From RGIG6353 sp045594565 (lineage in GTDB: Bacteria > Bacillota > Clostridia > Oscillospirales > SIG627), in the NCBI GenBank assembly GCA_045594565.1, contig JAZNYT010000100.1:1-6312 (forward strand): a DNA stretch of 6,312 nt. Direction: 5' to 3'. The translations under genes and the position numbers were made by a program. Shown piece by piece: positions 1 to 5,270 of the stretch (positions within the stretch are counted from its first letter, which is position 1; each line of letters starts with the position of its first letter). The notes below the pieces were generated by a model. The model was not told the origin of the DNA, ran no database searches, and worked only from the letters and a program-made list of their open reading frames with translations.

Positions 1-16
1 ACGGAGGTATAGAAAA

Positions 17-316
17 ATGAAAAAAGTAGTTTACAACGTAACAAGGTACAGAAAGGATGAGTTAATCAAGATATCAGGTCTTGGATACATAACTGATGAA
101 GACTTGATTATCGCTTGCATCAGTCAGAACGGTAAGCCTTACATTAGGCTGTTTCAAGACTGTATAAAGGATTGTCATCCTATACCCGATAAGCCCGGTG
201 AATACAAAGGTGCAACTTACGAAATACGTGAAGTTCAGATTGATACCGGCAAAGATAATTACGAAACAAGAGAAATTGAACTTGAATACAAGATCTGGTA
301 CAAGCTTGTAGATTAA
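17..316 (+). CDS. Uncharacterised 99-aa protein, first gene of the array
   Basis: I do not recognise this protein. The start is supported by GGAGG at 3-7, nine bases before the ATG. The product is soluble and charged, with no signal peptide or membrane segment. The alternating hydrophobic/polar pattern of residues 63-99 (YKGATYEIREVQID, then EIELEYKIWYKLV) suggests a C-terminal beta-sheet. Three cysteines (C34, C49, C53) do not form an obvious metal-binding pattern. It ends 17 bases before the next start and shares the 15-base string TAAGAAAGGAGATAA at its stop with the gene ending at 1488. It is probably co-transcribed with all the genes to its right from a promoter outside the window. Coding is well supported by the ribosome binding site and packing; function is unknown. 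Confidence 0.8.
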   Translation: MKKVVYNVTRYRKDELIKISGLGYITDEDLIIACISQNGKPYIRLFQDCIKDCHPIPDKPGEYKGATYEIREVQIDTGKDNYETREIELEYKIWYKLVD

Positions 317-333
317 GAAAGGAGATAACAAAA

Positions 334-567
334 ATGAAAAATAAGTTCTATTTACACGAATTTCAGATATTTGACGGTGAGGCTTGGATCACCTTCAATA
401 TTGTTGACCTTAACGAGCTTAAAAATGAAATATCTGTAGCCGTTACAAATAGAGGTAAAATCACCGTTGTTACATACGACCTTTATCAAGACGAAAACGG
501 TTATTACTTCGAATACGGTTGTGAATACACAAAAATCAATATAAACGATTTTAAGGAGATAAAGTAA
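334..567 (+). CDS. Uncharacterised 77-aa beta-rich protein
   Basis: Function unknown. AAAGGAG at 318-324, nine bases upstream, fixes the ATG. The sequence is almost entirely short alternating strands (FYLHEFQIFDG, AWITFNIVDL, ISVAVTN, KITVVTYDLY, YYFEYG) separated by Gly/Asn/Asp turns, so a small all-beta or OB/SH3-like fold is plausible; this is inference from pattern only. It ends with an acidic/amide stretch, KININDF (67-73). There is no signal peptide or membrane segment. The TAA stop overlaps the ATG of the following 36-aa gene (TAATG at 565-569), which indicates translational coupling. Small proteins of this general look are common in Bacillota conjugative elements, but I cannot name a family. 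Confidence 0.8.
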   Translation: MKNKFYLHEFQIFDGEAWITFNIVDLNELKNEISVAVTNRGKITVVTYDLYQDENGYYFEYGCEYTKININDFKEIK

Positions 568-677
568 TGACAAAACCTATCATTGATTTAGAAGAATTGC
601 TTGAAGAAGCAAAAGACAGAATTGAAGAAAAATTAGCTATGGAAGGAGGTGAATATAATGAAGCTAACATTAAGTAA
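567..677 (+). CDS. 36-aa acidic small protein
   Basis: This small ORF starts inside the stop of the 77-aa gene (TAATG) and has a strong AAGGAG at 553-558, eight bases before its ATG, as good as any in the array. The 36-residue product begins MTKPIIDLEELLEEAKDRI and is dominated by one amphipathic acidic helix with leucines or isoleucines at i, i+3/i+4. It overlaps the start of the next gene by 20 bases, and the ribosome binding site of that gene (645-649) lies inside it. It could be a real microprotein, possibly a helical partner of a neighbour, or a leader peptide whose translation opens the next gene's start site. Without it there would be a 90-base gap in an otherwise gapless array. Function unknown. 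Confidence 0.6.
   Translation: MTKPIIDLEELLEEAKDRIEEKLAMEGGEYNEANIK
645..649 (+). promoter_or_regulatory. Ribosome binding site deciding the 658 start
   Basis: GGAGG lies eight bases before the ATG at 658. The upstream in-frame GTG at 649-651 overlaps this Shine-Dalgarno sequence and has no other site at a usable distance, so the gene starts at 658. Confidence 0.8.
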
Positions 678-1068
678 TGTAAGAAGCTTAAAAAGAAATG
701 CTTCCCCGTTATATAAGCGCGTATGTAATTACGTTATAGACGAGTGGGGCAACTACGAAGACAAGGTAAATATCTTCACCGACGTGCTATATTACGGCTG
801 CCAATCAGGAATGGTTGGCTTTTTAATTTGGTACACGGATACCGTAAGATTCTACAAGCAGTATAAAGAGGAAATAGACGAGCTTTTATATGAATATATG
901 AGCTATACGGGTATTTACTCTCTATCGGAGCTGTTTGGAGATAAATGGGATAAGGAAGATCCCCTCGGCAATAGCGACTTCAATATGAACCTGCTCGCTT
1001 GGTTTGGATTTGAAGAAACGCTCAGAAAGATCGGTTACAAATTTGAAAAAGTAGAAAATAAAATTTAA
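658..1068 (+). CDS. Uncharacterised 136-aa protein (possibly DUF7222-like)
   Basis: Function unknown. The ATG at 658 is chosen over the GTG at 649 because GGAGG (645-649) is eight bases upstream of it and overlaps the GTG. The protein looks alpha-helical and soluble: a basic N-terminus (residues 1-21), a helix-rich middle (VGFLIWYTDTVRFYKQYKEEIDELLYEY, in part 53-80), then ELFGDKWDKEDPL (91-103) and NLLAWFGFEETLRKIGY (111-127). The segment FYKQYKEEI...ELFGDKWDKEDPL...NLLAWFGFEE resembles small proteins I associate with the DUF7222 label in phages and conjugative elements. This is recalled resemblance, not a search result. It overlaps the 36-aa gene by 20 bases, and its TAA overlaps the ribosome binding site of the next gene. 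A weak terminator-like hairpin lies inside it at 800-824. Confidence 0.8.
   Translation: MKLTLSNVRSLKRNASPLYKRVCNYVIDEWGNYEDKVNIFTDVLYYGCQSGMVGFLIWYTDTVRFYKQYKEEIDELLYEYMSYTGIYSLSELFGDKWDKEDPLGNSDFNMNLLAWFGFEETLRKIGYKFEKVENKI
800..824 (+). terminator. Weak terminator-like hairpin inside the 136-aa gene
   Basis: GCCAATC (800-806) pairs with GGTTGGC (813-819) with one G-U pair and a six-base loop, followed directly by five Ts (820-824). The form is that of a short intrinsic terminator. It lies inside a coding sequence, so translating ribosomes would normally suppress it. It could equally be chance in AT-rich DNA. Confidence 0.25.
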
Positions 1069-1080
1069 GGAGAAATAATT

Positions 1081-1488
1081 ATGACACACGAAGAAAGAAA
1101 AGTAAAAGGTATTGAGATTTTGAAGCAGATGGATATTTACAAGCCCTACATAAACGGTTTTGAGAAGAAAGACCAAGTATGCTTCTTTGAGATGTTTGGT
1201 GGCTTTTGGGTTGACCAAGAGCCCGAGCTTTATGAAAAGATGAAAGAGGTTGAAAAAGAACACAACTGCACCGTTTATGCCATTACTCACGAATTTACAG
1301 AGTTTGGCGAGCTATACTCTTTCCTCATAGTTACCAATTACAAGAGCGAGTGGAAAAATCTTTGCTACACGCAGGGGGGAATACATTACGCTTTTGCTTA
1401 CGTTTGGAATAAAGACGATGACTTCTGCTCAGAATTCGGCACAATAGGTGTTAGAAGTATGGGTGGCGGTATTATGAGAGTTGCATAA
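1081..1488 (+). CDS. Uncharacterised 135-aa protein, conserved-looking accessory family
   Basis: No function known to me. AAGGAG at 1067-1072, overlapping the previous stop, sits eight bases before the ATG. Conspicuous segments are FFEMFGGFWVDQEPEL (35-50), a polar helix ELYEKMKEVEKEHNC (49-63), the strand-rich TVYAITHEFTEFGELYSFLIV (64-84, quoted in part) and a glycine-rich end, GTIGVRSMGGGIMRV (120-134). I have the impression that the DQEPEL and THE-TEFGE-YSFL segments recur in hypothetical proteins of gut Clostridia mobile elements; this is recollection and unverified. It is soluble, with no signal peptide. It shares a 15-base translation-signal string with the 99-aa gene at its stop, and the 83-aa gene follows after 16 bases. 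Confidence 0.85.
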   Translation: MTHEERKVKGIEILKQMDIYKPYINGFEKKDQVCFFEMFGGFWVDQEPELYEKMKEVEKEHNCTVYAITHEFTEFGELYSFLIVTNYKSEWKNLCYTQGGIHYAFAYVWNKDDDFCSEFGTIGVRSMGGGIMRVA

Positions 1489-1490
1489 GA

Positions 1491-1496
1491 AAGGAG
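1491..1496 (+). promoter_or_regulatory. Ribosome binding site deciding the 1505 start
   Basis: AAGGAG is eight bases before ATG 1505-1507. The in-frame TTG at 1481 lies upstream of this site and inside the previous gene, so the eight extra residues it would add are not part of the protein. Confidence 0.8.
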
Positions 1497-1504
1497 ATAA
1501 TGAT

Positions 1505-1756
1505 ATGACACTCAAAGAAAAACTCAGCAGAAAAATACACGAGGCGATTGACTCATATGATTTTGAAGAAGCTATAGACAATGCCGTTGATAGACTTGAT
1601 ATCGAAGGACTTATCACCGATGCTATTCACAGCAAGGTTGATAAAATTGATATTAATCCCATTTTGGAAGATTATGTTAAGGATATCATCAATGAAGAAC
1701 TCGATGAGCTTGACTTAGAGGGTGAAATCCTTAGTGCTATGGAAGACATTTTATAA
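1505..1756 (+). CDS. Highly acidic 83-aa helical protein
   Basis: Function unknown. The start is set by AAGGAG at 1491-1496. I count about 25 Asp/Glu against 8 Lys/Arg, a net charge near -17. It is predicted all-helical, with hydrophobic residues mostly Ile/Leu at regular spacing. There are two similar segments, RLDIEGLITDAI (30-41) and ELDLEGEILSAM (68-79), which suggests an internal duplication of an L-D-x-E-G helix unit about 38 residues apart. Small, very acidic proteins on mobile elements are sometimes DNA mimics (for example several anti-restriction or anti-CRISPR proteins) or chaperone-like antitoxins, but nothing specific supports either here. Its stop overlaps the AAGGAGG of the next gene. 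Confidence 0.8.
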   Translation: MTLKEKLSRKIHEAIDSYDFEEAIDNAVDRLDIEGLITDAIHSKVDKIDINPILEDYVKDIINEELDELDLEGEILSAMEDIL

Positions 1757-1770
1757 GGAGGCATAAAAAA

Positions 1771-2139
1771 ATGAGTGTAAATTGGAATTGGAAAGAAAAG
1801 ATGGGTACTATAGAGTGGACTGAACACGGTCAAAGCTATATAGTAAACGTCTATAAAGGTAACTGCCTATGTGTCTTTACCTACAATTACGTAGATAACA
1901 GCAAAAAAGTCTATGATTTCTGCGGTTTTATGCACGATATTGAGCATCTCAAACGTTGCATCGGTCTTACTAAAAACTACGAGGGCAAATTCAACAATAT
2001 ATACAAAGATATATGGGTTAAATGGAAACTCAATACCTACTATAAAGACTCGCTTACTATGGCAAAATGGCTTACAATAGCGGGCTTTATTGTAGAGCTG
2101 TACTATAAAGACATACAGGAGAAAGAAGATGAAGACTAA
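1771..2139 (+). CDS. Uncharacterised 122-aa aromatic-rich protein
   Basis: Not recognised. AAGGAGG at 1755-1761 is nine bases before the ATG. The N-terminal half is strand-rich and tryptophan/tyrosine-rich (NWNWKEK at 4-10, GTIEWTEHGQSYIVNVYKG at 12-30, LCVFTYNY at 33-40, VYDFCGF at 47-53). The C-terminal half is more helical, with DIWVKWKLNTYYKDSLTMAKWL at about 80-101 and a charged tail QEKEDED. Cysteines at 32, 34, 51 and 63 do not form a clean zinc motif. There is no signal peptide; the hydrophobic stretch around 99-110 (KWLTIAGFIVEL) is too short and broken for a membrane helix. Its last 11 bases overlap the start of the 178-aa gene, so translation of the two is probably coupled. Confidence 0.85.
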   Translation: MSVNWNWKEKMGTIEWTEHGQSYIVNVYKGNCLCVFTYNYVDNSKKVYDFCGFMHDIEHLKRCIGLTKNYEGKFNNIYKDIWVKWKLNTYYKDSLTMAKWLTIAGFIVELYYKDIQEKEDED

Positions 2140-2665
2140 AACAACAGTATTTTACGATGATGCCGACATCAGCATCTTTGACTCGGTGAACAATTACCTA
2201 TTTGAAACCTTTGCCGAAGAGGAAGGCTGGGTGTCAGAACAGGACATTCCCGACTGCGTAGTATTTCACGAAATTGAAGAACAGCAGCGCCGGGATTGGT
2301 ATGAATTTAAGGGCGACCTTGAGTATTTACTTGAAAAGGAGTGCTATCTGCTTACGGGTGTAAATGGCAGATGGGATGGTCCGGCTCAAGGTGGTAAGTT
2401 TATTCGTAGTATAGATGATCTACTTGACTGTATTCGTCATTTGGACTTTGTTAAGTTCTATGATGAAAACGGTCATTTTTTCATTTCGGGACATCATCAC
2501 GACGGCTCAGACAGTTACGAACTTAAAAGGCTTACTAAAAAGGGGTATGAGTTTGCCGATAGAAATTACTTTGCTCACGATCGAAAGCTTCATAATACGA
2601 TTATGAACACTAACTTCTACTCGGCTTTGCCAAGAGTGGCAGAAAGGCTTTACGGTGTTGTATGA
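2129..2665 (+). CDS. Uncharacterised 178-aa protein with GVNGRWDGP and GHHHDG motifs
   Basis: Function unknown. GGAG at 2118-2121, seven bases upstream and inside the preceding gene, supports this ATG. The N-terminal third is very acidic and helical (about residues 1-70). Two conserved-looking signatures follow: GVNGRWDGP (77-85), and the region YDENGHFFISGHHHDG (111-126), with three consecutive histidines H122-H124 and D125. The end has a helix and FYSALPRVAERLYG (163-176). The His/Asp cluster could bind a metal or sit in an active site, but I cannot match it to a known enzyme. I believe similar proteins occur as hypotheticals in gut Bacillota conjugative elements (recollection only). It overlaps the previous gene by 11 bases and the next by 4 (ATGA). 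Confidence 0.88.
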   Translation: MKTKTTVFYDDADISIFDSVNNYLFETFAEEEGWVSEQDIPDCVVFHEIEEQQRRDWYEFKGDLEYLLEKECYLLTGVNGRWDGPAQGGKFIRSIDDLLDCIRHLDFVKFYDENGHFFISGHHHDGSDSYELKRLTKKGYEFADRNYFAHDRKLHNTIMNTNFYSALPRVAERLYGVV

Positions 2666-2967
2666 AGCCTAATTTACATAATCCGTATGGTTATAAGGTC
2701 TGCTATAAAGAAAAAGGCTGTAAAAACTACATAAGACGGTTTATTACTCGCACTTATAGAGAAGCAAAGGAGATGAAGGAAATGTACCTACGTTATCCCT
2801 CTATAGCAAGTCTATATAATCGCCCACTTAAAAAGCCAGAGTGGGTTATAATTCCAATAAAGAAATCAGAGGTCAGAGATGGCTTCTGGCATGAAGTACC
2901 CTTCTGGAAACAGAAAGGGGCTTTTTTACTTTATACGAAAAATAACAAAAGGAGGACTTATAAATGA
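2662..2967 (+). CDS. Basic 101-aa protein, probably nucleic-acid binding
   Basis: Not a named family to me. The ATG overlaps the preceding TGA (ATGA at 2662-2665), so initiation is probably by coupling. The product is strongly basic: about 25 Lys/Arg against 8 acidic residues, net near +17. Segments are PYGYKVCYKEKGCKNYIRRF (8-27), a helix REAKEMKEMYLRYP (33-46), then WVIIPIKKSEVRDGFWHEVPF (61-81, quoted as the landmark). As I recall relatives in conjugative elements, they tend to stop at or near the WHEVPF motif. Here a TGG codon follows, and 20 basic residues are added that are encoded across a terminator-like hairpin (2899-2927). The stop overlaps pcfK by 4 bases. DNA or RNA binding is inferred from charge alone. 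Confidence 0.85.
   Translation: MKPNLHNPYGYKVCYKEKGCKNYIRRFITRTYREAKEMKEMYLRYPSIASLYNRPLKKPEWVIIPIKKSEVRDGFWHEVPFWKQKGAFLLYTKNNKRRTYK
2899..2927 (+). terminator. Intrinsic-terminator-like hairpin inside the 101-aa gene, before pcfK
   Basis: CCCTTCTG (2899-2906) pairs with CAGAA-GGG (2911-2919, one bulged A at 2916) around a GAAA tetraloop (2907-2910). After GC (2920-2921) come six Ts (2922-2927). This is the shape of a factor-independent terminator. It lies 24 bases before the pcfK ribosome binding site and inside the coding tail of the previous gene. Ribosomes reading that tail would melt it, so it could act as a translation-sensitive attenuator between the small-gene block and pcfK/pcfJ. 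Confidence 0.5.
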
Positions 2968-3944
2968 TTACATTAAATCTCACCGCAAAAGGTATAGAAC
3001 AAGAACTTATTAAGAAATATCTTGAAGAAAATGCAAGTGAAACACTTGCTGAAAAGATAAACAACGGCGTCCGTATTGAAAAAGACGGTAAAACACTTAT
3101 AAACAAAAAGTCGCTTGATGGCTTTATGAAATATGCAACAGATGAAGCAAGAAAGCAAGCAGAAAAAGGTGCTTCAGCGGCTTGTGTCAGAAGCGACGTT
3201 GTTTTCGGTTGGGCTATTCACTATTTTGAGGAAGAAAGCATCGTGGGTAAGCTCTACAACGAGGACGGCAGCGAGTATAAAGCTCCAAAGCCTGTTGTGA
3301 AGAAAACGACTACAACACCTGCAACCACATATACACCACCCGTAGTTAAGAAACCCAAATCAGAACAGTTATCGCTCTTTGATTTTTCAGGTGATACTCC
3401 CGCTCCAAATGATACGGAAGAAACGGTTGAAGAAACAGTCGAAACATTAATTGAAGAACCTAAAGCAGAACCGGTAGAGGTAGTCATAGAGGAAGATCCC
3501 AAAGGCTCGCCTCTGTTCCAAAAATATATGGCTATTCAGAATCAATATCCCGAACACATAATTTGTATGCGTGTTGGAGATTTCTATGAAGTTTTCGGTT
3601 ATGGCGCAGTACAAGTAAGCGAGCTTATAGACCTTACTCTTACAAGCAGGGATATGGGCTTAAAACATAGAGTCCCGATGGTCGGTTTCCCCTATCACAG
3701 AGCAGACGTTTATTACGATAAGCTGACCGATAAGGGCTTGACATTGGTTATAGCAGAAAACGATGACCTTACTGTAAAATCCGCAGTTAAAGGTACTGTG
3801 AATATAGAAACGGGCGAAGTGATTGAGATGCCCGAAAAAAGCAAAAAAGACGAAAGCATTGATGAAAAGCGTAAACGTGAAGAAAAAGAGCTTATTGCCG
3901 CAATATCGGGCTTGTTTGGTAATGACTTGGAGGTGAGATTGTAA
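2964..3944 (+). CDS. PcfK/AcrIIA9-like protein fused to a MutS mismatch-recognition domain
   Basis: GGAGG at 2951-2955 precedes the ATG by eight bases. Residues 1-106 resemble the PcfK/AcrIIA9 family (a Cas9-inhibitor family also found in conjugative elements); the clearest part is SDVVFGWAIHYFEEESIVGK (77-96). Residues 107-180 form a Thr/Pro- then Glu-rich disordered linker containing QLSLF (135-139), an exact match to the bacterial sliding-clamp-binding pentapeptide. Residues 182-266 match MutS domain I: SPLFQKYM, then GDFYEVF (205-211) with the mismatch-reading Phe207-x-Glu209, then VPMVGFPYHRADVY and LVIAEN. None of the MutS connector, clamp or ATPase domains is present. The tail 290-326 is a charged helix. 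It is followed by pcfJ with a TAATG overlap. Role is inferred: acts on DNA or at the replication clamp during transfer or establishment; Cas9 inhibition is possible but not shown. Confidence 0.88.
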   Translation: MITLNLTAKGIEQELIKKYLEENASETLAEKINNGVRIEKDGKTLINKKSLDGFMKYATDEARKQAEKGASAACVRSDVVFGWAIHYFEEESIVGKLYNEDGSEYKAPKPVVKKTTTTPATTYTPPVVKKPKSEQLSLFDFSGDTPAPNDTEETVEETVETLIEEPKAEPVEVVIEEDPKGSPLFQKYMAIQNQYPEHIICMRVGDFYEVFGYGAVQVSELIDLTLTSRDMGLKHRVPMVGFPYHRADVYYDKLTDKGLTLVIAENDDLTVKSAVKGTVNIETGEVIEMPEKSKKDESIDEKRKREEKELIAAISGLFGNDLEVRL

Positions 3945-5257
3945 TGAAGATCGAGAAAATAAAGCCTATTCCCAAATACATACTAAAGAAAATACAGAAG
4001 AAGGATCAGGAGCATAAACACAATCCTCCCGGTCAAGTAAGGTATTACTCATATCTTACTAAAAACGACGGCGAGCTTGTAAAAGTAACCGTTGCAGTAA
4101 AAGAGCGCCGTAAGAAATGGTGCTATAAGCAGGTAGCCGTTCACGGAATTCATTCAGACGAGTGCTTTATAAAAGACTTCGTACTGTTTATGATGGGTAA
4201 CTATCAGGTTGGCTGGTATGAGCAAGGACATACACAGTATAGAAAATGGTACGAGCATCCCGATTGGGGTACACAGGACGATAAGTATTTTGATCCGTGG
4301 GCTCCCATAGTAAATAAGGAATATCTTGCAAAATTCCCGGAATACAAATACGCCGCTTGGGAGCTTTATCCCTATTTAGATATACTCAAATATCTCCGCA
4401 TATACGAGCAGTATCCACAGGTTGAGTACGTTGTTAAGCTCGGTCTTGAAAAATATGCAGCCAGCATACAGCTTCTTCGTAAACTCGGTAACGACAAAAA
4501 GTTCAGAAAGTGGATTGCTCGCAACCGTGATGAATTGAAAGGACGTTATTATTACATTTCTACTATCCTTGCATCCTATCGCAGAGGTACACCCCTTGAT
4601 GAAACACAAAAGTTTGAGCAAGAGAAAAAGTGCTTCTGCCGGGAAAGAGATTTTAAGCCTATTCGTGACGTTATTAAGGGTGATTACAAGAAATACTTTG
4701 AATATATCCGTAATAATAAGCTATCGCACAGGTTATATCTTGACTATGCAAAGGCTTGTATATATCTCGGCTTAAATATGGACGAGCCCAAGAATCGTTA
4801 TCCACACGATTTTATGCGTTGGCACGATATTCGTATTGACGAAGCCAATATGTTAAGAATTGAAAATGACAAAAAAGAACGTGCTGAGTTCTACGAAAAG
4901 TTTGGAGCTGTTGCTGAAAAGTATCTGCCTATGCAAAATGATAAAAACGCAGCTTATCTCGTTATTATTGCAAAGAGCCCTGCAGAGCTTAAAGCTGAAG
5001 GAAAGGCTTTACATCATTGTGTAGGTGGCATGGGATATGAGCAAAAATTCGCTCGTGAAGAAACGCTCATATTCTTTATTCGTAGTGTAGAAGCTCCAGA
5101 CGTTCCACTTGTTACTATGGAATACTCGCTAAAATCAAAGAAAATACTACAATGTTATGCAAACGGCAATACAAAGCCGGCAGATGATATTACTACATAC
5201 ATAAACACCCAATGGCTGCCCTACGCAAAGAGGCAGTTAAAGAAAATAGCCGCATAA
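3944..5257 (+). CDS. PcfJ-like conjugative-element protein
   Basis: The 437-aa product carries the PcfJ-family signature near its C-terminus: KALHHCVGGMGYEQKFA (354-370), then TLIFFIRS (374-381), VPLVTMEYSL (387-396), a Gln-Cys-Tyr-Ala-Asn-Gly stretch (403-408) and a final Trp helix NTQWLPYAKRQ (421-431). The name comes from the enterococcal conjugative plasmid pCF10, where pcfJ lies with the conjugation genes; its biochemical role is not established. The N-terminal 330 residues are basic, aromatic and helical, with a possible Cys pair at C230/C232. H357, H358 and C359 could form a metal or catalytic site, which is inference. GGAGG at 3929-3933, ten bases upstream, supports the ATG, which overlaps the pcfK stop. 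Full length and intact by eye. PcfK and PcfJ genes commonly sit together, so a joint function is likely. Confidence 0.9.
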   Translation: MKIEKIKPIPKYILKKIQKKDQEHKHNPPGQVRYYSYLTKNDGELVKVTVAVKERRKKWCYKQVAVHGIHSDECFIKDFVLFMMGNYQVGWYEQGHTQYRKWYEHPDWGTQDDKYFDPWAPIVNKEYLAKFPEYKYAAWELYPYLDILKYLRIYEQYPQVEYVVKLGLEKYAASIQLLRKLGNDKKFRKWIARNRDELKGRYYYISTILASYRRGTPLDETQKFEQEKKCFCRERDFKPIRDVIKGDYKKYFEYIRNNKLSHRLYLDYAKACIYLGLNMDEPKNRYPHDFMRWHDIRIDEANMLRIENDKKERAEFYEKFGAVAEKYLPMQNDKNAAYLVIIAKSPAELKAEGKALHHCVGGMGYEQKFAREETLIFFIRSVEAPDVPLVTMEYSLKSKKILQCYANGNTKPADDITTYINTQWLPYAKRQLKKIAA

Positions 5258-5270
5258 GGAGGACTTACAA

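Noticed and set aside
649..657. GTG start giving a 139-aa version of the 136-aa gene
   Set aside because: The GTG overlaps the GGAGG that serves the ATG at 658 and has no ribosome binding site of its own.
567..1068. Toxin-antitoxin pair (36-aa plus 136-aa genes)
   Set aside because: The size order and overlap are suggestive, but neither product has a recognisable toxin or DNA-binding antitoxin motif and the overlap is typical of the whole array.
922..1290. Leftward ORF with hydrophobic, membrane-like sequence
   Set aside because: It is the antisense of two well-supported rightward genes and spans their junction. The hydrophobic look comes from reading charged codons backwards. No ribosome binding site was seen. 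The same applies to the leftward frames at 74-331, 352-573, 1429-1617, 2873-3158, 3254-3502, 4376-4621 and 5300-5539.
1481..1504. TTG start adding eight residues to the acidic 83-aa protein
   Set aside because: It lies within the preceding gene and upstream of the clear AAGGAG at 1491-1496, which fits the ATG at 1505.
2415..2775. Rightward out-of-frame ORFs inside the 178-aa gene (2415-2606)
   Set aside because: Entirely inside a strong gene with no ribosome binding site and no protein-like pattern; likewise 4569-4775 inside pcfJ.
3525..3765. Remnant of a chromosomal mutS gene captured by the element
   Set aside because: The MutS-like segment is in frame, complete as a domain, keeps its key residues and continues into a charged tail, so it looks like an established domain of the protein rather than a recent fragment.
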